Below, piece by piece: positions 6,086 through 11,831 of a stretch of DNA of 11,831 nt. The stretch covers positions 1 to 11,831 of the forward strand of contig JBHEMT010000040.1 in NCBI GenBank assembly GCA_046262435.1. The letters run 5' to 3'. The translations under genes and the position numbers were made by a program. The DNA is from JBHEMT01 sp046262435 (GTDB lineage: Bacteria; Chloroflexota; Dormibacteria; Aeolococcales; Aeolococcaceae). The notes under the pieces are model-generated. The model saw only the letters and a list, made by a program, of their open reading frames with translations, was not told the origin of the DNA and did no database searches. Numbering within the stretch: the stretch's first letter is position 1; every line of letters begins with the position of its first letter.

Positions 6086-7008
6086 TGGGTCTCGCGTCCG
6101 CCGCCGAGCAGTTCGAGAAACCGGTCCTCAAGCGACTGGCGCCGCGGTTCGACGGCGTGCACCTGGCCACCATGGCGCACCAGCTCGGCCACCATCGCCG
6201 GCACCCGCGCGGGATCGACGCCGCGCACCGTGCACCAGTCCCCCGACTGCTCCACCGCGCCGAAGGGGGCGAGAACCGCGGCCGGCCCGCCGCGTACCTC
6301 GGTCACCTGCATCCGCACCGAGTCGGCCCCGGTGAGCACCTCCGCGAGGGTGCCACCGGCGACGACGCTGCCGTGGTCGATCACCGCCACCCGGTCACAG
6401 ATCTGCTCGACCTCGGAGAGCAGGTGGGAGTTAAGGAACACCGCGACATCGTCGGAGCGGAGGCCGCGGATGATTTCGCGCACGTCGTGGCGACCCACCG
6501 GGTCGAGGGCCGAGGTCGGTTCGTCGAGGAAGATCAGCCGCGGCGAGCCGAGCATGGCCACGGCCAGCCCAAGGCGTTGCTGCATGCCCTTGGAGAACGT
6601 GCCAATTCGGTCGCGGGCTCGGGCCGCCAGGCCCACCGCGGTCAGCACCGGCTCGACGGCGGGGGCACGCTCGCGCCGGGGAAGCCCGATCAGCCGGGCG
6701 TGCAGCTGAAGCACCTCCAGGGCGGTCAGCCAGGCCTGGTAACGGAAGAGCTCGGGCAGGTAGCCGACGTGGCGGCGAGTCGACGGCGTGCCCACCGGCT
6801 CGCCGAGGACCCACGCCTCACCGCCGGTCGGCTGGGACAGGCCGAGGAGCAGCTTGACCGCGGTTGTCTTGCCGGCCCCGTTGGGACCAAGAAACCCGAA
6901 GATCTCCCCGCGCGGCACGGTCATCGTCAGGCCGCGCAACGCCTCGACGTGACCGTAACGCTTGCTCAGGGCGAGGGTGTGGATCGCCGGCGCGGCTGCG
7001 GGACTCAC
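6082..7008 (-). CDS. ABC transporter ATP-binding protein (CcmA/NatA type)
   Basis: This 308-residue ATPase powers the ABC-2 permease encoded downstream. It has Walker A GPNGAGKTT (about residues 42-50), a signature motif in the FSKGMQQRLGLAVAML variant, Walker B LIFLDEPTSALDP and an H-loop NSHLLSE. FSKGM in place of LSGGQ is normal for the NatA/CcmA/BcrA branch. About 80 residues after the nucleotide-binding domain form the regulatory tail common in these exporters. The open frame runs upstream to 7167 inside the anti-sigma gene, but the GTG at 7008 is preferred: TACCGT lies exactly 7 bases before it and the protein then begins in the usual place for the family. The gene follows the anti-sigma gene by 43 bases on the same strand. 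Confidence 0.92.
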   Translation of the reverse strand: MSPAAAPAIHTLALSKRYGHVEALRGLTMTVPRGEIFGFLGPNGAGKTTAVKLLLGLSQPTGGEAWVLGEPVGTPSTRRHVGYLPELFRYQAWLTALEVLQLHARLIGLPRRERAPAVEPVLTAVGLAARARDRIGTFSKGMQQRLGLAVAMLGSPRLIFLDEPTSALDPVGRHDVREIIRGLRSDDVAVFLNSHLLSEVEQICDRVAVIDHGSVVAGGTLAEVLTGADSVRMQVTEVRGGPAAVLAPFGAVEQSGDWCTVRGVDPARVPAMVAELVRHGGQVHAVEPRRQSLEDRFLELLGGGRETQ

Positions 7009-7015
7009 TCCGGCG

Positions 7016-7021
7016 ACGGTA
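7016..7021 (-). promoter_or_regulatory. -10-like hexamer TACCGT for the ABC ATPase gene
   Basis: TACCGT on the minus strand ends 7 bases before the chosen GTG, within the 43-base gap after the anti-sigma gene. It suggests the exporter pair can be transcribed independently of the sigma/anti-sigma genes. Confidence 0.5.
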
Positions 7022-7036
7022 CCCTGCGTTGGGCCC

Positions 7037-7053
7037 GACGCCGATGTGGCGTC
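7037..7053 (-). terminator. Possible hairpin at the end of the anti-sigma gene
   Basis: GACGCC (7037-7042) and GGCGTC (7048-7053) form a perfect 6-bp stem with a 5-base loop that overlaps the anti-sigma TGA. Without a T-run it may attenuate read-through into the ABC genes rather than fully terminate. Confidence 0.35.
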
Positions 7054-8254
7054 AGTGGAGAGCGCGGGCAACCGCGAGCGCCTGGGCGTCGGTGATGGCA
7101 CCGCCCACCGCGTAGACCAGGCCGCCGTGCTCCCAGACCACGCCGGCGCCGAGCCCGGTCGCGTCACCCACCTCGAGCCCGGGGGACCCGTTGACGTCGA
7201 CCTGGCGCGCGCCGGACTGGCCGATCAAAAAGGGAATCGGCAGCGTGCTGCCCGGCTCACCGATGGCGCGTACCTGGGCTGCCAGGTGCGCTGAGACCCC
7301 CGGCTGGGCGAGCAGGAAATCCTTGAGCCGGCCCAGGGTGAGGCCACCGGTTGACACCGCGGGGATGCGCGCCTCAGCGATCACCAGGGCAGGCATGCTG
7401 CTCACCGACGAGGTTGAGCCCGTGCCGAAGATGCCCACCACGCCCGGACCGCCGCTCACCGTGACCGTGCTCCCGTTGACGCCCGCCGGGAACAGGGGGG
7501 CAGCCTGACCGTCGCGCTGCGCCGCCTGGCGGGCGGCGGCCTGGTCAAACGTGAAGTGCGCGCTGCTGCGGCCGACTGACGCCCAATGCACACCCGAGGG
7601 CACCCCCGCAGGAAGCTGAGGAATGGTCAACACGGGGAGCCCGGCCGCCCGCGCGGCCGCCCCGGCGTCGGTGGCGTCGCTCACCTGAGGCCGGTCCACG
7701 GCCATCCGGCCGAAGGAGGACAGATCCGGCAGGCCGGTCAGCTCCTTGGTGCTGACCGTCACCGCGGCGAACTGCTGCGGCTGGAAGATCCTGAACCAGC
7801 CGGAGGCACCCACGGCGACCAGCAAGGCCGCCAGGAGGACCGGCAGTCCCGCTCCCGCAAATACCAGGCGCCGGCTGGGCTGCGAGCGCGGACGCCAGGC
7901 CGGCCACGACGGCGATGGCGACGGTGCCGGAGCGGCGCCCGCGCTCAGCCGGCTCCGGGCGCGGAGCAGGGCGGTCTCCACCTCCGCCGGCGACAGTGGC
8001 GGGTTTGTCGCCGCGCGCTCAACCGCCGGCTGGCCGGCTGGCGCATGCCCGACCGCCCAGTGCCGAAGCGCAGGCCGCCCGACGGCCAAGCTGGGGAGCG
8101 CCAGAAGGTCGCCGGCGCGCTCAGCGTCCGCGGCGATCTCCGCGGCCTGCTTGCGGCAGCGCGCACACGCGTCGAGGTGCCGATGGTCTCCCTCGGTTAC
8201 CGCGTGCGGGTCGTCGTGGAGACGGCGCAGCGTCCCCTCACTCAGATGCGACAC
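7052..8254 (-). CDS. Zinc-finger anti-sigma factor with large extracytoplasmic domain
   Basis: This 400-residue protein most likely holds the sigma factor encoded directly upstream inactive at the membrane. The N-terminal cytosolic part contains H26-x3-C30-x2-C33, the zinc-binding anti-sigma (ZAS) motif. A Pro/Ser/Ala-rich linker (about 104-128) precedes one membrane helix (about 130-150, LVFAGAGLPVLLAALLVAVG). About 250 residues then lie outside, rich in Gly, Ser and Val with strands such as VTVSGGPGVVGIFG and a C-terminal HGGLVYAVGG; this resembles the extracytoplasmic parts of other membrane anti-sigma factors, but I assign no named domain. The GTG start overlaps the sigma stop by 17 bases and is preceded by AAAGGAG at a 7-base spacing, so synthesis of the pair is coupled. 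Confidence 0.85.
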   Translation of the reverse strand: MSHLSEGTLRRLHDDPHAVTEGDHRHLDACARCRKQAAEIAADAERAGDLLALPSLAVGRPALRHWAVGHAPAGQPAVERAATNPPLSPAEVETALLRARSRLSAGAAPAPSPSPSWPAWRPRSQPSRRLVFAGAGLPVLLAALLVAVGASGWFRIFQPQQFAAVTVSTKELTGLPDLSSFGRMAVDRPQVSDATDAGAAARAAGLPVLTIPQLPAGVPSGVHWASVGRSSAHFTFDQAAARQAAQRDGQAAPLFPAGVNGSTVTVSGGPGVVGIFGTGSTSSVSSMPALVIAEARIPAVSTGGLTLGRLKDFLLAQPGVSAHLAAQVRAIGEPGSTLPIPFLIGQSGARQVDVNGSPGLEVGDATGLGAGVVWEHGGLVYAVGGAITDAQALAVARALH

Positions 8255-8801
8255 GATCGATCTCCTTTCTCAGCGCGGCCTCCCCGCGGCGCAGCATGGT
8301 TCCGACATCACCGGGTTTACAGCCGACCGCCGCCGCCACCTCGGCGTAGCTCAGGCCGCTGTGGCGCAGCACCAGCACTGTGCTGCTGCGCTGGGGTAGA
8401 CGGCGCAGCGCGGCGCGCACCATCCGCTGTCGTTCACCGGCCTCGACCACCGCCGCCGGGTCGTTGCCAAACTCCGCGCCGGTCACCGCTGCCCCGGCCA
8501 CGGCTGTCTCGCGGCGGGTGCGCCGTTGCTCCCCGCGAATCACGTTGAGTGCGGTGTGGGCGGCGGCGGCGTGGAGCCATCCTGCTGCCCAGGGTGCTGC
8601 GGCGTCCTTGCGCCGATGAAAGGAGAGGAAAACGTCCTGCGCGACGTCCTCGGCGCGGGCACGGTCGCCGAGCACCCGCTGTGCGATTCCCACGCAGCGT
8701 CCGTACTCAGCGCGGAAGAGCCGGTCGAAGCCGGCGTCGGCCTCCGCAGGCGGGGGCAGCTCAACCACGCCGGTGGCGGCCCAGACCGCTTCTGCGCTCA
8801 T
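8238..8801 (-). CDS. ECF-type RNA polymerase sigma factor
   Basis: This 187-residue protein has the two-domain layout of extracytoplasmic-function sigma factors. Region 2 (about residues 25-63) reads FDRLFRAEYGRCVG, then RAEDVAQDVFLSF, which is the promoter-melting and -10 contact region. Region 4 (about 125-180) holds ALRRLPQRSSTVLVLRHSG and LSYAEVAAAVGCKPGDVGTM, a helix-turn-helix for the -35. The linker contains RGEQRRTRRE. The start is not secure: ATG 8801 gives a normal N-terminus, whereas TTG 8837 would add 12 Arg/Cys-rich residues. No TANNNT or Shine-Dalgarno precedes 8801. Together with the overlapping anti-sigma gene it forms a standard stress-response pair, and the downstream ABC exporter is a plausible target. 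Confidence 0.9.
   Translation of the reverse strand: MSAEAVWAATGVVELPPPAEADAGFDRLFRAEYGRCVGIAQRVLGDRARAEDVAQDVFLSFHRRKDAAAPWAAGWLHAAAAHTALNVIRGEQRRTRRETAVAGAAVTGAEFGNDPAAVVEAGERQRMVRAALRRLPQRSSTVLVLRHSGLSYAEVAAAVGCKPGDVGTMLRRGEAALRKEIDRVASE
8262..8268 (-). promoter_or_regulatory. Ribosome binding site of the anti-sigma gene
   Basis: AAAGGAG reads on the minus strand inside the sigma gene, 7 bases before the GTG at 8254. It is one of only two clear Shine-Dalgarno sites in the window; both serve genes that are not first in their transcript. Confidence 0.75.
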
Positions 8802-8905
8802 GGTGATGCAGCACCGCCGCCGCCGGGCCTGTGACAACCGGTGGCATCACGACCGCGGGAGCGTCGACCTCCGCCACTGCCATCGCCATCTCCAGAGTTT
8901 CCCGC

Positions 8906-8911
8906 TAGGAT
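8906..8911 (+). promoter_or_regulatory. -10-like hexamer TAGGAT for the osmoprotectant operon
   Basis: TAGGAT lies 9 bases before the TTG at 8921, in the 119-base divergent gap with the sigma gene. No clear -35 or Shine-Dalgarno is seen, so the transcript would have a leader of only a few bases at most. Confidence 0.55.
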
Positions 8912-8920
8912 CGCGGCCCC

Positions 8921-9565
8921 TTGATTCAGTACCTGCGCGACAACTGGGCTTCGCTGGAGCCGGAACTCGTCACCCACCTGACAGTGGTGGTGATCACCCT
9001 GGCGGTGGCCACGGTCATCGGAGTGTCGCTGGGGATCGCGGCGTCCAGGTCGCGGCTGCTCTCCAGCCTCGTCCTGGGACTGGCCAGCGCCATGATCACC
9101 CTGCCGAGCTTCGCCGTGTTCGGCGTGCTCGAGATCTATTTCGGCCTCGGGGACCTGCCGGTTGAGATCGGACTCGTGCTCTACGCCCAGCTGCCGATCG
9201 TGCGCAACACCGCAGTCGCGCTCAGCGGCGTCGACCCGGCGGTCCTCGAGGCGGCCACCGGGATGGGCTTCAGGCCGCTGCGCCGTCTGCTGCGCATCGA
9301 GCTACCCCTCGCGCTGCCGCTGATCATCGCCGGGTTGCGCCAGGCGACCGTTGCGGTGGTGGCCATCGCGACTGTTGGTGCCGCGGTGGGCAGCAACAAC
9401 CTCGGGGCGCCGATCCTGGCGGGCATCAGGGGCGGTGGTACCTATCCGGTGCTCGCCGGAGTAGTGCCGGTAGCGTTGATCGGCGTCCTCGCGGACGCCC
9501 TGCTCGGCGGTGCACAGCGACTGCTCAGCCGGGGGCGGGGCACTGTCCCGACCGCTACCGCGTGA
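8921..9565 (+). CDS. Osmoprotectant (quaternary amine) ABC importer, permease 1
   Basis: This 214-residue membrane protein is an OpuCB/OpuBB/ProW-type permease of the importers for glycine betaine, choline, carnitine or related solutes. Hydrophobic segments begin at about residue 18 (LTVVVITLAVATVIGVSLGI) and fill most of the protein. The cytosolic EAA loop that docks on the ATPase is visible as LEAATGMGFRPLRRLLRIEL followed by PLALPLIIAGLRQ. ITLPSFAVFGVLEIYFGLG and LPIVRNTAVALSGVDPAVLE are family signatures. Translation appears to start at TTG 8921, a rarer start codon, supported by the upstream hexamer and by the MIQYLRDNW N-terminus, a common opening in this family. The stop overlaps the next gene's GTG in a GTGA. 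Confidence 0.93.
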   Translation: MIQYLRDNWASLEPELVTHLTVVVITLAVATVIGVSLGIAASRSRLLSSLVLGLASAMITLPSFAVFGVLEIYFGLGDLPVEIGLVLYAQLPIVRNTAVALSGVDPAVLEAATGMGFRPLRRLLRIELPLALPLIIAGLRQATVAVVAIATVGAAVGSNNLGAPILAGIRGGGTYPVLAGVVPVALIGVLADALLGGAQRLLSRGRGTVPTATA

Positions 9566-10497
9566 TCACTTTCGAGGGCGTCAGCAAGCGCTACGAGACC
9601 CAGAGCGCCGTCGACAACCTCTCATTCGAGGTACCTAGCCGCAAGTTCGTCTGCCTGGTGGGCCCCTCCGGTTGCGGCAAGACCACCACGCTGAAAATGA
9701 TCAACCGGCTGATCGAGCCCACCGAGGGCCGAATCCTCATCGACGGTGAGGACACCCGCGGCAAGCCGGCCGCGCAGCTGCGTCTGGGCATCGGCTACGT
9801 CATTCAGCAGGTGGGTCTCTTCCCGCACCTCACCATCGCCGAGAACGTGGGCACCGTGCCCGGACTGCTCGGCTGGGCCAAGGACCGCACCCGAGCCCGC
9901 GTCGACGAGCTGCTCGATCTGGTCGGCCTGCCGGCCAGGGAGTACGGCTCGCGCCTTCCCTCGGAGCTCAGCGGGGGGCAGCGGCAGCGCGCCGGCGTCG
10001 CCCGTGCGCTCGGCGCCGACCCGCCGATCCTGCTCATGGATGAGCCGTTCAGCGCCATCGACCCGGTGACCCGTCTGCGCCTCCAGGATGAACTGCTCCG
10101 GCTCCAGCGGGTGGTCAAGAAGACCATCGTCTTCGTCACCCACGACATCGACGAGGCGGTGAAGCTCGCCGACCTGGTGGCCATCTTCGAGGTGGGCGGG
10201 CGGTTGGTGCAATACGACACTCCCGCCGACCTGCTGGCCCGGCCCGCCACCCCCTTCGTCGAGGAGTTCCTCGGCTCGGCGCGACGACTGCGCCGCCTGG
10301 CCCTGATGCCTCTGGCCGGCATTGAGCTCCGCCCGCCCTCAGGCAGGCGACCGACCGTCGAGGTGGCCCGTGAGGCCACCCTTCGCGAGGCACTGGACCT
10401 GGCCCTGTCGGTGCCTGATGGGCGGGTCGCGGTGGTCGCCGGTCAGGCCTGGGTTGGTGTGGTCGACCCCGAGCTGATCGGCAGATCCGTGCAGTGA
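9562..10497 (+). CDS. Osmoprotectant ABC importer, ATP-binding protein
   Basis: This 311-residue ATPase drives the importer and is of the OpuCA/OpuBA/ProV type. It shows Walker A GPSGCGKTTTLKMINRL (about 34-50), Q-loop YVIQQVGLFPHLTIAENVG, signature LSGGQRQRAGVARAL, Walker B ILLMDEPFSAIDP and H-loop FVTHDIDEA. KMINRLIEPTEG is characteristic of this branch. After the ATPase domain there is room for only about one CBS-like unit (about 265-311, with TVEVAREATLREALDLAL and VGVVDPELIG), whereas OpuA/OpuCA proteins usually carry a tandem pair. The gene starts with GTG overlapping the upstream TGA and ends in another GTGA shared with permease 2, so the three are probably translated in a coupled way. 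Confidence 0.94.
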   Translation: MITFEGVSKRYETQSAVDNLSFEVPSRKFVCLVGPSGCGKTTTLKMINRLIEPTEGRILIDGEDTRGKPAAQLRLGIGYVIQQVGLFPHLTIAENVGTVPGLLGWAKDRTRARVDELLDLVGLPAREYGSRLPSELSGGQRQRAGVARALGADPPILLMDEPFSAIDPVTRLRLQDELLRLQRVVKKTIVFVTHDIDEAVKLADLVAIFEVGGRLVQYDTPADLLARPATPFVEEFLGSARRLRRLALMPLAGIELRPPSGRRPTVEVAREATLREALDLALSVPDGRVAVVAGQAWVGVVDPELIGRSVQ

Positions 10498-11225
10498 TCG
10501 CGGCGATCGACCGCCCGCGGCGGTTGCGGCTTGTGCTCACCCCGGCGGTGGTCGGTGTTGGGCTGGTCCTGCTCGCGGTGTACGCGGCGGGGAGCGCGAT
10601 GCCCGGCGACGAGGGGATCATCAACCGCACCTATCTCACCTCCCGGCTGGGCACCCACCTGGAGCTGGTGGCGATCGCCTACACGCTGGCGGTGGTCATC
10701 GGTGTTCCGGTCGGGGTGGCCCTGGTCTCCGCGGGCAAGGCGGCGCGCATTCCCGTGCTCCTGCTCGCCAACCTCGGCCAGGCCACGCCGAGCATCGGGG
10801 TGCTTGGGCTCGCCTACGCGGTGACCGGGCTGGGGCTGCGCACTGCCACGATCGCCCTGGTGCTCTACGGCCTGCTGCCGATTCTGCGCAACACCCTGGT
10901 GGCCATTGAGGGCGTCGACGAGGCGGCCATGGATGCGGCGCGGGGGATGGGCATGACCCGCCTGCAGCAGCTCCGCCAGGTGCAGCTTCCCCTGGCCGCG
11001 CCAGCGATCTTCGCCGGGCTGCGCACCTCGCTGGTGCTGATCATCGGCACCGCAACCCTCGCCGGTTTCGTCGGTGCAGGAGGCCTGGGCGACGTGATCA
11101 ATGCGGGTATCGACGCGGGTCGGGACCGCATCATTTACGTCGGGGCGGGTATCGTTGCTGCTCTGGCCCTGCTCGCCGACTGGGCGCTGGGGCTGATCGA
11201 ACGGTTGTTGACACCTCGAACCTGA
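10494..11225 (+). CDS. Osmoprotectant ABC importer, permease 2
   Basis: This 243-residue membrane protein is the second permease (OpuCD/ProZ-like) and would pair with permease 1 as a heterodimer. It differs from permease 1 by an extra N-terminal membrane helix (about residues 13-33, LTPAVVGVGLVLLAVYAAGS) followed by an outside loop. The shared core includes LGQATPSIGVLGLAYAVTGL, LLPILRNTLVAIEGVDEAA and the EAA loop DAARGMGMTRLQQLRQVQLP. FVGAGGLGDVINAGI near the C-terminus is a family signature. It starts at the GTG overlapping the ATPase stop, and its own stop lies 12 bases before the binding-protein gene. Confidence 0.93.
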   Translation: MIAAIDRPRRLRLVLTPAVVGVGLVLLAVYAAGSAMPGDEGIINRTYLTSRLGTHLELVAIAYTLAVVIGVPVGVALVSAGKAARIPVLLLANLGQATPSIGVLGLAYAVTGLGLRTATIALVLYGLLPILRNTLVAIEGVDEAAMDAARGMGMTRLQQLRQVQLPLAAPAIFAGLRTSLVLIIGTATLAGFVGAGGLGDVINAGIDAGRDRIIYVGAGIVAALALLADWALGLIERLLTPRT

Positions 11226-11231
11226 AGGGAG
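11225..11231 (+). promoter_or_regulatory. Ribosome binding site of the binding-protein gene
   Basis: AAGGGAG, with core GGGAG at 11227-11231, sits 6 bases before the ATG at 11238. An own strong site fits the need for a binding protein in excess over the membrane subunits. Confidence 0.75.
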
Positions 11232-11237
11232 AGACCG

Positions 11238-11831
11238 ATGCGACGAGTAGTAGCGATAGCCTTAACCGTGCTCGGACTGCCGTTGCTGGCCGCCTGTGGA
11301 AGCTCCGGCACAAGTTCGGGCGGCGGTAGCGGCGGGAGCAGCACCTGCCCCGGTGGGGGCAATGCCAACGGCAAGGGCAACGGCGCCACGCTGAAGATCG
11401 GCAGCAAGACCTTCGCGGAGGAGCAGCTCCTGGCGAGCATGGCCAAGCAGGTGCTTGAGAAGCACGGCTACAAGGTGGACTTCACCGCCCAGGCCGACGA
11501 CCCCGCCATCGACCAGGCACTGCGCAGCAAGCAGATCGACATGCTCTGGCAGTACACCGGCACCGAGCTACAGAAGTTCCTCAATGTGACGAGCCCGCCG
11601 ACCGATCTCGACCAGGCCTTCGCCAAAGCCAAGGAGCTGGACGCTGCCAAGGGCCTCTGCTGGGTGGCCCAGGCGCCAATGAACGACACCAACGGCATCG
11701 CCGTCCGCAAGGCCGACACCGGCAAGTACGGCAGCACGCTGACCGCTTTCACCAAGTACGTCACCGACCATCCCGACACCAAGGTGTGCATCCGCAGCGA
11801 GTTCCGCACCCGGGCCGACGGCATCATCGGC
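11238..11831 (+). CDS. Osmoprotectant ABC importer, substrate-binding lipoprotein (3' end outside window)
   Basis: The first 198 residues of an OpuAC/OsmF-type binding protein are visible and the frame runs off the window. It opens with a lipoprotein signal peptide: two Arg, a hydrophobic stretch and the lipobox LLAAC, with the lipidated Cys at residue 20. A 30-residue Gly/Ser/Asn linker follows. The ligand-binding domain starts at LKIGSKTFAEEQLLASMAKQ (52-71) and shows LWQYTGTEL (103-111), NDTNGIAVRK (149-158) and CIRSEFRTRADG (184-195), all typical of betaine/choline-family binding proteins. Cys141 and Cys184 may form a disulphide. The start codon region contains GTA, GTA, ATA and TTA codons, which are rare in the rest of this GC-rich window. 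Confidence 0.93.
   Translation, partial: MRRVVAIALTVLGLPLLAACGSSGTSSGGGSGGSSTCPGGGNANGKGNGATLKIGSKTFAEEQLLASMAKQVLEKHGYKVDFTAQADDPAIDQALRSKQIDMLWQYTGTELQKFLNVTSPPTDLDQAFAKAKELDAAKGLCWVAQAPMNDTNGIAVRKADTGKYGSTLTAFTKYVTDHPDTKVCIRSEFRTRADGIIG

Noticed and set aside
6085..7095. 336-codon plus-strand open frame opposite the ABC ATPase
   Set aside because: It mirrors a gene with complete Walker A, signature and Walker B motifs. Long antisense frames are expected in GC-rich DNA.
7009..7167. Upstream extension of the ABC ATPase by 53 residues
   Set aside because: It lies partly in the anti-sigma gene, its sequence is Ser/Pro/Arg-rich, and the family normally starts near the GTG at 7008.
7586..8548. 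320-codon plus-strand open frame opposite the anti-sigma and sigma genes
   Set aside because: The product is Arg/Pro/Gly-rich without motifs, and the opposite strand holds the ZAS motif, a membrane helix and sigma regions 2 and 4.
8761..8889. Possible 42-codon upstream ORF before the sigma gene (minus strand), with GGAG 6 bases before its second ATG
   Set aside because: It overlaps the sigma start in another frame, its product is Ala/Val/His-rich with no recognisable motif, and there is no evidence of translation. It is kept only as a weak leader-peptide idea.
1..11831. CRISPR arrays, tRNA or rRNA genes, transposases, toxin-antitoxin or phage-defence modules
   Set aside because: I looked for these on both strands and saw no direct-repeat arrays, cloverleaf-like segments, DDE-type proteins or defence signatures. 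The genes are of ordinary chromosomal type.

Overview
The window is GC-rich (about 70% by eye), densely coded bacterial chromosome with gaps of at most about 120 bases. It carries one partial and fourteen further protein genes (the last cut by the window edge) and no recognisable rRNA, tRNA, CRISPR array or insertion sequence. The gene content (long Ctc-type bL25, stand-alone B12-binding mutase subunit, ECF sigma/anti-sigma pair, OpuC-type osmolyte importer) and the promoter style (TANNNT about 7 bases before ATG, GTG or TTG, with no Shine-Dalgarno) suit an actinobacterium-like or Chloroflexota/Dormibacterota-like lineage. That placement is an inference; no marker here settles the phylum.

Layout: (1) 2-196 (+), the 3' end of a citrate synthase gene. 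(2) 256-3256 (-), four genes in transcription order: an Ala-rich protein that looks like a degenerate ADP-ribosylglycohydrolase, a methylmalonyl-CoA-mutase-type cobalamin-binding subunit, ribosomal protein bL25 and an MscS-type mechanosensitive channel. Each has its own -10-like hexamer. (3) 3281-3751 (+), an unrecognised small protein with one predicted membrane helix, divergent from (2) across only 24 bases. (4) 3768-4616 (-), a DUF1444/YtpQ-like protein, divergent from a GNAT acetyltransferase at 4725-5234 (+). (5) 5231-8801 (-), an ECF sigma factor, a zinc-finger membrane anti-sigma factor with a large predicted outside domain, and an ABC-2 type ATPase/permease pair. (6) 8921-11831 (+), a quaternary-amine/osmoprotectant importer ordered permease, ATPase, permease, lipoprotein; the lipoprotein is truncated by the window.

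How the genes fit together: the importer (6) and the MscS channel (1227-256) are the uptake and emergency-release sides of osmotic adjustment. The sigma/anti-sigma pair is translationally coupled and runs straight towards the ABC exporter genes, which suggests an envelope-stress module. The B12 subunit needs a catalytic mutase subunit that is not in the window.

The most notable non-coding signal is regular: seven genes have TANNNT 7-10 bases before the chosen start. At 3257-3280 two such hexamers overlap head to head, giving what looks like a compact divergent, leaderless promoter pair. No clearly new multi-gene system is demonstrated. The best candidates for something undescribed are the degenerate ADP-ribosylglycohydrolase-like protein and the small membrane protein that shares its 24-base promoter.
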